DNA from: Frigoribacterium sp. ACAM 257
GTDB taxonomy: Bacteria; Actinomycetota; Actinomycetes; Actinomycetales; Microbacteriaceae
Assembly: GCF_007954365.1 (NCBI RefSeq)
Contig: NZ_VOLO01000006.1
Coordinates: 57,846-121,845, forward strand
DNA: 64,000 bases
Direction of reading: 5' to 3'
The notes under the pieces are model-generated. The model searched no databases. It saw only the letters and a list, made by a program, of their open reading frames with translations, and was not told where the DNA came from. A program made the translations under genes and the position numbers. Below are positions 57,968-64,000 of the stretch, piece after piece; the stretch's first letter is position 1; each line of letters starts with the position of its first letter.

Positions 57968-57968
<1 letters not shown>
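57687..57968 (+). CDS. purS: Phosphoribosylformylglycinamidine synthase subunit PurS
   Basis: 93 residues from GTG 57687 with AGGAG upstream. [20 protein letters not shown] and [17 protein letters not shown] are typical. PurS bridges PurQ (glutaminase) and small PurL in the three-subunit FGAM synthase. Its stop and the purQ start overlap by 1 bp (TGATG). Confidence 0.96.
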
Positions 57969-58659
<691 letters not shown>

Positions 58660-58663
<4 letters not shown>

Positions 58664-61002
58664 GCACCGAGAACGACCGCGCCGAGCTGATCGACGTCCG
58701 CCCCGAGGGGCCGAAGCCCGACACGACCGCCGACGCGGCCGCGACGCCCGACAAGCACCAGCCCTACGAGGCCCTCGGCCTCAAGGCCGACGAGTACGCG
58801 CAGATCCGCGGGATCCTCGGCCGGCGCCCCACGAGCGGCGAGCTGGCGATGTACTCGGTGATGTGGAGCGAGCACTGCTCGTACAAGTCGAGCAAGATCT
58901 ACCTCCGCCAGTTCGGCCAGAAGGTCTCGCCGGCGATGACGAAGAACCTGATGGTCGGCATGGGCGAGAACGCCGGCGTCGTCGATGTAGGAGGCGGCTG
59001 GGCGGTGACCTTCAAGGTCGAGTCCCACAACCACCCCAGCTACATCGAGCCGTTCCAGGGCGCCGCGACCGGCGTCGGCGGCATCGTCCGCGACATCATC
59101 TCGATGGGCGCCCGCCCCGTCGCCGTGATGGACCAGCTGCGCTTCGGCGCGATCGACGCCCCGGACACGCAGCGCGTCGTCGACGGCGTCGTGCAGGGCA
59201 TCAGCTTCTACGCGAACTGCCTCGGCCTGCCGAACATCGGCGGCGAGACGTACTTCGACGCGGTCTACCAGGGCAACCCGCTGGTCAACGCGCTCGCGGT
59301 CGGCGTCCTCCGCCACGAGGACCTGCACCTCGCGAACGCCAAGGGCGTCGGCAACAAGGTCGTGCTCTTCGGGGCGCGCACCGGCGGCGACGGCATCGGC
59401 GGCGCCTCCATCCTCGCCTCCGACACGTTCTCGTCGGGCGGCCCCACCAAACGCCCCTCGGTGCAGGTCGGCGACCCGTTCGCCGAGAAGGTGCTGATCG
59501 AGTGCTGCCTCGAGCTGTTCCGCGACGAGCTGGTCGAGGGCATCCAAGACCTCGGGGCCGCCGGCATCAGCTGCGCCACCTCCGAACTCGCCTCGAACGG
59601 CGACGGCGGCATGTTCATCGAGCTCGACGACGTGCTGCTCCGCGACCCCTCGCTGACTGCTGAAGAGATCCTGATGAGCGAGAGCCAGGAGCGGATGATG
59701 GCGGTCGTCAGCCCCGACAAGCTCGACGCGTTCCTCGCCGTCACCGCGAAGTGGGACGTCGAGACCAGCGTGCTCGGCGAGGTCACCGACACCGGCCGGC
59801 TGGTCATCAACTGGCACGGAGAAGAGATCGTCAACGTCGACCCGCGCACCGTCGCGGTCGACGGCCCGGTCTACGAGCGTCCCGTCGCCTACCCGTCCTG
59901 GATCGACGCCCTGCAGGCCGACACCGCCGCCACGCTGCCGCGTCCGACCGACCCCGAGGAGGTGCGGGCCCAGTTCCTGCAGCTGCTCGGCTCCCCCAAC
60001 CTGGCCGACAAGAGCTGGGTCACGAACCAGTACGACACGTACGTGCTCGGCAACACGGCCCTGAGCTTCCCCGACGACGGCGGCATGGTCCGCGTCGACG
60101 AGGAATCGGGGCTCGGCTTCGCGATCGCGACCGACGCCAACGGCCGCTGGTGCCAGCTCGACCCGAAGCAGGGTGCCCGCCTGGCTCTCGCCGAGGCCTA
60201 CCGCAACGTCGCCGTCACGGGTGCCGTGCCGGCCGCGGTCACGGACTGCCTGAACTTCGGCAGCCCGGAGGACCCGGAGGTCATGTGGCAGTTCTCGCAG
60301 GCCGTCGAGGGTCTCTCCGACGCGTGCCTCGAGCTCGAGATCCCCGTCACGGGCGGCAACGTGTCGTTCTACAACCAGACCGGCACGAAGCCCATCTTCC
60401 CGACGCCGGTGGTCGGTGTGCTCGGCGTCATCCAGGACGTCGCGAAGCGCGTGCCCTCCGGCTGGCAGGACGACGGCGACAACATCTACCTGCTGGGCAC
60501 CGCCTCCCTCGAGCTCGACGGCTCGGCCTGGGCCGGCACCGTGCACGACCACCTCGGCGGACGCCCCCCGGCCGTCGACCTGGGGGCTGAGAAGCAGCTC
60601 GCGGGCCTGCTCGCCGCCGGTGCCGACCAGTCGCTCATCGCGGCGGCGCACGACCTCAGCGACGGCGGCCTCGCGCAGGCCCTGGCCGAGGCGGTGCTGC
60701 GCTTCGGCGTCGGCGCCCGCGTCTACCTGGGCGAGCTGCTCGAGCGCGACGGCCTCGACGTCGCGGCGACGCTCTTCACGGAGTCGACCGGCCGCGTCAT
60801 CGTGTCGGTGCCTCGCGAGGACGACGTCAAGTTCCGCGGCCTCTGCGAGGGTCGGGGCTACCCCGTCGCCCGCATCGGCGTGACGGACGCGTCGTCGCAG
60901 TCGCTCGAGATCCAGGACGTCTTCACGGTGTCGCTCGACGAGCTCCGCGGCACGCACCAAGGCACCCTGCCGGCCCGCTTCGGAGCCACCATCCCCCAGT
61001 AG
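58660..61002 (+). CDS. purL: Phosphoribosylformylglycinamidine synthase subunit PurL (small type)
   Basis: 780 residues from GTG 58660, overlapping purQ. Motifs: [99 protein letters not shown]. It makes FGAM from FGAR, ATP and ammonia. The size fits the small PurL that works with PurS and PurQ. Terminator follows at 61037. Confidence 0.97.
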
Positions 61003-61036
61003 GCGCCCGCGCCGCTGCCGGTCGTCCGCTGCACCC

Positions 61037-61068
61037 CGAAGGCCCCTGCCACCCGGCAGGGGCCTTCG
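61037..61068 (+). terminator. purSQL terminator
   Basis: CGAAGGCCCCTGCC / GGCAGGGGCCTTCG, a 14 bp perfect stem with a 4 nt loop, 35 bp after the purL stop. No T run. Confidence 0.8.
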
Positions 61069-61089
61069 CGCACGCAGCCGGGAGCTCCG

Positions 61090-61163
61090 CCGCCCCACGT
61101 CGCCGAAAGAGGCGCGCGAAGCGCCGCCGCCCCACGTCACCGAAGGAGGCGCGCGAAGCGCCG
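61090..61163. repeat. 37 bp tandem repeat, two copies
   Basis: Two direct copies starting CCGCCCCACGTC and ending GCGCGCGAAGCGCCG, with two base differences. Each holds a GGCGC-GCGAA-GCGCC mini-hairpin and an AGGCGCGC motif. Noncoding, between purL and tRNA-Gln. Confidence 0.9.
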
Positions 61164-61213
61164 CCGGGCGCAGCCCGGCAGCCGCCGGCAGGCGGCCAGA
61201 CGAGCACAAAGGG

Positions 61214-61244
61214 AAAAGCCCCGGACCGACAGGTCAGGGGCTTT
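61214..61244 (-). terminator. Terminator of tRNA-Gln
   Basis: AAAGCCCC / GGGGCTTT stem enclosing GACC/GGTC, 12 nt after the tRNA end and followed on the minus strand by TTCCCTTT; the plus strand also has a T-rich tail, so it may stop transcription from both sides. Confidence 0.8.
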
Positions 61245-61255
61245 CTTTTCTCGTG

Positions 61256-61327
61256 CTGGGGTACCTGGACTCGAACCAAGAACAACTGAACCAGAATCAG
61301 TCGTGTTGCCAATTACACCATACCCCA
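61256..61327 (-). tRNA. tRNA-Gln (anticodon CTG)
   Basis: 72 nt on the minus strand. The acceptor stem TGGGGTA pairs with TACCCCA; anticodon loop TTCTGGT within ACTGA/TCAGT gives CTG; T-arm GGTTCGAGTCC is present. The discriminator is G and CCA is not encoded. It lies between purL and the flavoprotein gene. Confidence 0.97.
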
Positions 61328-61380
61328 ATGATGTGGATCTCTCGATCTGCACCACTGTGGCCCATCAACTGAGCCGACGT

Positions 61381-62349
61381 CTACTGTACACGATCTCCGA
61401 GCTCGGCGAGGTCACCGATCAGGTCTCGGTTGATCACGGCGGCCACGCGCGCCCCCGACCCGGCTGCCACGATCAGCTGCTGCGGCCCGGGAGCAGTCGA
61501 CTCCCCGGCGGCGTACAGCCCGGGCACCGAGGTGCGCCCGTGATCGTCGACGACGAGCAGGCCGTCGTCGTCGAGGTCGGCACCGAGCGGAGCGACGTAC
61601 GAGAGCATGCCGGCCCAGGCGGGCCGGACGAAGCCGCCCTCGCGCGGCACGACCTCGCCGCCCTCGAGCTCGACTCCGGTCAGCCCCTCGCGGCCGCCCT
61701 GCAGGGACGCGATCGGGCGGCGGTCGACGCGGATCCCGCGGGAGGCGAGCAGCGCCTCCTCGGACTCGCTCACCGCATCGGCGGAGCCGTGGGTGAAGAC
61801 GATCAGGTCGTCGCTCCACTGTGACAGCAACAAGGACCGTTCTGCCAGGTCGGGGTGCTCGCCGATGACGGCGAGTGCCTGGTCGCGCTTGCCGTAGCCG
61901 TCGCACTCGATGCAGCTGTGCACGAAGGTGCCGTAGAAGGCCCGCAGCCCGTCGATCGCCGGCAGGGTCTCCTGCAGCCCGGTGGCGACCAGCACCACGT
62001 CGGCCACGGCTCGACGCTGCTGACCGCGGAACTCGCAGTCGACGACGAAGCCGTCGTCACCGCGGGTGATGCTCGTGGCCATCGTCTGCCAGTGCTCGCC
62101 CTCCTCGTACGCGAGGAACTCGTCCCGGCCGAGCTTGCGCAGCTCGAGCGGAGAGATGCCGTCCCGCGTCAGGTACCCGTGCGACAGCAGCGTCGCCGAG
62201 TTGCGAGGGCGGTTGCTGTCGACGAGCAGGACGCGCCGCCGAGCACGGACGAGGTTCAGCGCGGCGCTGAGCCCCGCCGGCCCTCCCCCGACGACCACGA
62301 CGTCCCAGCGCGTGTCAGCGCCGGGCCCGTCGACACCCTGGTCGCTCAC
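61381..62349 (-). CDS. Thioredoxin-reductase-like FAD-dependent disulfide oxidoreductase
   Basis: 322 residues from a GTG that overlaps the gltX stop (GTGA). FAD site: [20 protein letters not shown] (17-36). Redox pair [14 protein letters not shown] with Cys146 and Cys149, as in GliT/TrxR-like enzymes. The second nucleotide motif, usually GxGxxG/A, reads [20 protein letters not shown] and lacks the glycine pattern, so NADPH binding is doubtful. C-terminal [20 protein letters not shown] completes the FAD site. It may oxidise dithiols with oxygen or receive electrons from ferredoxin. Co-transcribed with gltX. Confidence 0.88.
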   Translation of the reverse strand: MSDQGVDGPGADTRWDVVVVGGGPAGLSAALNLVRARRRVLLVDSNRPRNSATLLSHGYLTRDGISPLELRKLGRDEFLAYEEGEHWQTMATSITRGDDGFVVDCEFRGQQRRAVADVVLVATGLQETLPAIDGLRAFYGTFVHSCIECDGYGKRDQALAVIGEHPDLAERSLLLSQWSDDLIVFTHGSADAVSESEEALLASRGIRVDRRPIASLQGGREGLTGVELEGGEVVPREGGFVRPAWAGMLSYVAPLGADLDDDGLLVVDDHGRTSVPGLYAAGESTAPGPQQLIVAAGSGARVAAVINRDLIGDLAELGDRVQ

Positions 62350-63836
62350 GACCGCTCGAGGAGGCGCCTGATGCGCGCCTGCGTCGACTCGCGCCCCAGG
62401 ATCTCCATCGACTCGAAGAGCGGCGGGCTGACCCGACGCCCGGAGAGCGCGACACGGAGCGGTCCGTAGGCCACCCGCGGCTTCAGCCCTAGCTCGTCGA
62501 CGAGCGCCGCCTTCAGGGCGTCCTGGATAGCCGCGTGCGTCCAGTCCTGCACTCCGTCGAGGGCAGCAGAGGAGGCGCGCAGCACGTCAGCAGACGACTC
62601 CGGCAGCGAGGCCGTCGCGTCGTCGTCGTACTCGAGGTCGCCGTCGGCCGTGAAGAGGAACGACAGCATCCCCTTCGCCTCGCCGAGCAGCGTCATGCGC
62701 TCCTGGACGAGTGGGGCTGCCTGCGCGAGCACGGCGGCCTCGGCCTCGGTGGGCGGATCGCTGACGACCCCGTCCAGGTAGGGCAGCAGGCGCTGCGTGA
62801 AGTCCTCTACGTCGAGGAGGCGGACGTGGTCCCCGTTGATCGACTCCGCCTTCTTGAGGTCGAAACGAGCCGGGTTCGGGTTGACGTCCGTCACGTCGAA
62901 CGCTGCGACCATCTCGTCGAGGCTGAACACGTCACGGTCGTGCGACAGCGACCAGCCGAGCAGGGACAGGTAGTTGACGAGGCCCTCGGGGATGAAGCCG
63001 CGGTCCCGGTGGTGGAACAGGTTCGAGGCAGGGTCGCGCTTCGACAGCTTCTTGTTGCCCTCGCCCATCACGTAGGGCAGGTGGCCGAAACGCGGCACGA
63101 ACTCGGTGACGCCCAGCTCGACCAGCGCCTCGTACAGGGCGATCTGGCGAGGGGTCGACGAGAGGAGGTCCTCGCCGCGCAGCACGTGGGTGATGCCCAT
63201 CAGCGCGTCGTCGACCGGGTTGACGAACGTGTACAGCGGGACGCCGTTCGGACGCACCACCACGAAGTCGGAGAACGAACCGGCCGGGAAGGTGATCTCC
63301 CCACGCACCAGGTCGTCGAAGCTGAGATCGCGATCGGGGACGCGCAGCCGGAGCGCCGGCTGGCGCCCCTCCTCCTTGTAGGAGGCGCGCTGCTCGTCCG
63401 TGAGGTCACGCTCGAAGTTGTCGTAGCCCTGCTTCGGGTCCCGACCGGCCGCAATACTGCGCGCTTCGATCTCCTCGCCCGTCGCATAGCTCTCGTAGAG
63501 CAGGCCACGCTCGAGGAGGCGGTCGATGATGTCGCGATAGATGTCGTGACGGAGCGACTGCCGGTACGGCGCGTGCGGACCGCCGACGTCGACGCCCTCG
63601 TCCCAGTCGAGCTTGAGCCAGCGAAGCCCGTCGAGGATCTGCTCGTAGCTCTCCTCGCTGTCGCGACTGGCGTCGGTGTCCTCGATGCGGAAGACCAGCT
63701 TGCCGCCGTGGTGCCTCGCGTAGGCCCAGTTGAACAGGGCAGTACGGATGAGACCCACGTGGGGAGTCCCGGTGGGAGAGGGGCAGAACCGCACGCGCAC
63801 GTCGGCGCCGGAGGCGGTGGAGAAGGGAGCAGACAT
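62346..63836 (-). CDS. gltX: Glutamyl-tRNA synthetase
   Basis: 496 residues. The class-I HIGH-type motif is [20 protein letters not shown], the KMSKS-type motif is KKLSKRD, and [20 protein letters not shown] and [23 protein letters not shown] are typical. It loads tRNA-Glu and, in organisms without GlnRS, also tRNA-Gln; whether this organism uses GlnRS is not visible here. A TAGGAT lies 14 nt before the ATG, predicting a leaderless message. Confidence 0.97.
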   Translation of the reverse strand: MSAPFSTASGADVRVRFCPSPTGTPHVGLIRTALFNWAYARHHGGKLVFRIEDTDASRDSEESYEQILDGLRWLKLDWDEGVDVGGPHAPYRQSLRHDIYRDIIDRLLERGLLYESYATGEEIEARSIAAGRDPKQGYDNFERDLTDEQRASYKEEGRQPALRLRVPDRDLSFDDLVRGEITFPAGSFSDFVVVRPNGVPLYTFVNPVDDALMGITHVLRGEDLLSSTPRQIALYEALVELGVTEFVPRFGHLPYVMGEGNKKLSKRDPASNLFHHRDRGFIPEGLVNYLSLLGWSLSHDRDVFSLDEMVAAFDVTDVNPNPARFDLKKAESINGDHVRLLDVEDFTQRLLPYLDGVVSDPPTEAEAAVLAQAAPLVQERMTLLGEAKGMLSFLFTADGDLEYDDDATASLPESSADVLRASSAALDGVQDWTHAAIQDALKAALVDELGLKPRVAYGPLRVALSGRRVSPPLFESMEILGRESTQARIRRLLERS

Positions 63837-63844
63837 CGGTCACG

Positions 63845-63850
63845 ATCCTA
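63845..63850 (-). promoter_or_regulatory. -10 box of gltX
   Basis: TAGGAT on the coding strand, 14 nt before ATG 63836; leaderless layout. Confidence 0.55.
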
Positions 63851-63880
63851 CCGGGGCCGGGCCGCCCCATCGGGTTAAAC

Positions 63881-63913
63881 AAGAAGAGCCCCTCCGGTGG
63901 AGGGGCTCTTCTG
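63881..63913 (-). terminator. rRNA operon terminator
   Basis: AGAAGAGCCCCTCC paired with GGAGGGGCTCTTCT around a 4 nt loop, followed on the minus strand by TGTTT. It is 10-40 bp after the 5S rRNA end and also precedes gltX, so it separates the two. Confidence 0.9.
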
Positions 63914-63921
63914 TCAAAAGG

Positions 63922-64000
63922 AGTCCGGCGGTGTCCTACTCTCCCACAAGGTCCCCCTTGCAGTACCATCGGCGCTGAGAGTCTTAGCTTCCGGGTTCGG
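63922..64000 (-). rRNA. rrf: 5S rRNA, 3' part (cut by window edge)
   Basis: Minus-strand reading starts CCGAACCCGGAAGCTAAG, continues CAGCGCCGATGGTACTGCAA and GGGAGAGTAGGACACCGCCG, the conserved loop and 3' helices of bacterial 5S rRNA. About 79 of the usual ~117 nt are in the window; the rest, and presumably 23S and 16S, lie to the right. Confidence 0.95.

Overview
The window is chromosomal DNA of a high-GC Gram-positive bacterium, most likely a member of the Microbacteriaceae (Actinomycetota). I infer this from the very GC-rich third codon positions, many GTG starts, many TANNNT -10 boxes lying 12-14 nt before a start codon (leaderless genes), a DUF3073 gene, a FurA-catalase pair, and PurS/PurQ/small-PurL purine genes. 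The genus cannot be fixed from sequence alone.

Layout. (1) 1-6.0 kb is an accessory island with lower GC and mixed codon use. It holds the N-terminal half of an IS30-family transposase running off the left edge, several small proteins of unknown function, an overlapping two-gene module of unknown function (3623-5268) and a serine resolvase/invertase. (2) 6.1-14.8 kb is a glycoside-utilisation locus: ROK repressor, divergent GH36 alpha-galactosidase, then an operon of sugar-binding lipoprotein, two ABC permeases and a GH13 alpha-glucosidase. (3) 15.1-22.2 kb holds CorA, an ER-type signal peptidase fused to a LamG domain next to its probable substrate (a TasA/CalY-like secreted protein), a MarR regulator, a DinB-like protein and two unknown membrane proteins. 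(4) 22.5-30.7 kb holds a DEAD-box helicase with a long disordered N-terminus, an HAE1-type RND pump, and a divergent MocR/YczE pair. (5) 30.8-35.6 kb holds a KimA/APC-type transporter, an LCP cell-wall ligase, DUF3073, a VOC protein and a tiny membrane protein. (6) 35.9-44.6 kb carries purM, purF, an ABC exporter, an SCP-like protein, purD and purC. (7) 44.8-51.3 kb holds a VOC dioxygenase-like protein, a GNAT, furA-catalase, a divergent SGNH-GAF fusion and a YheO-type regulator. (8) 51.4-57.4 kb is an amino-acid ABC importer / class-V aminotransferase / RidA operon and an acyltransferase. (9) 57.7-64 kb holds purS-purQ-purL, tRNA-Gln(CTG), a thioredoxin-reductase-like flavoprotein, gltX and the 3' end of a 5S rRNA.

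Three unrelated families of intergenic palindromic repeats recur: a 48-52 bp hairpin with an ATGTTC loop (4 copies), a ~100 bp TCAGGA/TCCTGA repeat (4 copies) and a 64 bp GC-rich inverted repeat (3 copies). They sit at gene ends or between operons and no transposase in the window explains them. With the unknown two-gene module, the signal peptidase-LamG fusion and the SGNH-GAF fusion, they are the least explained parts of the window.

Functionally, the window is mostly housekeeping (purine synthesis, Glu-tRNA, tRNA/rRNA, oxidative-stress defence), with one carbohydrate-scavenging locus, one amino-acid-scavenging locus and a mobile island at the left edge.
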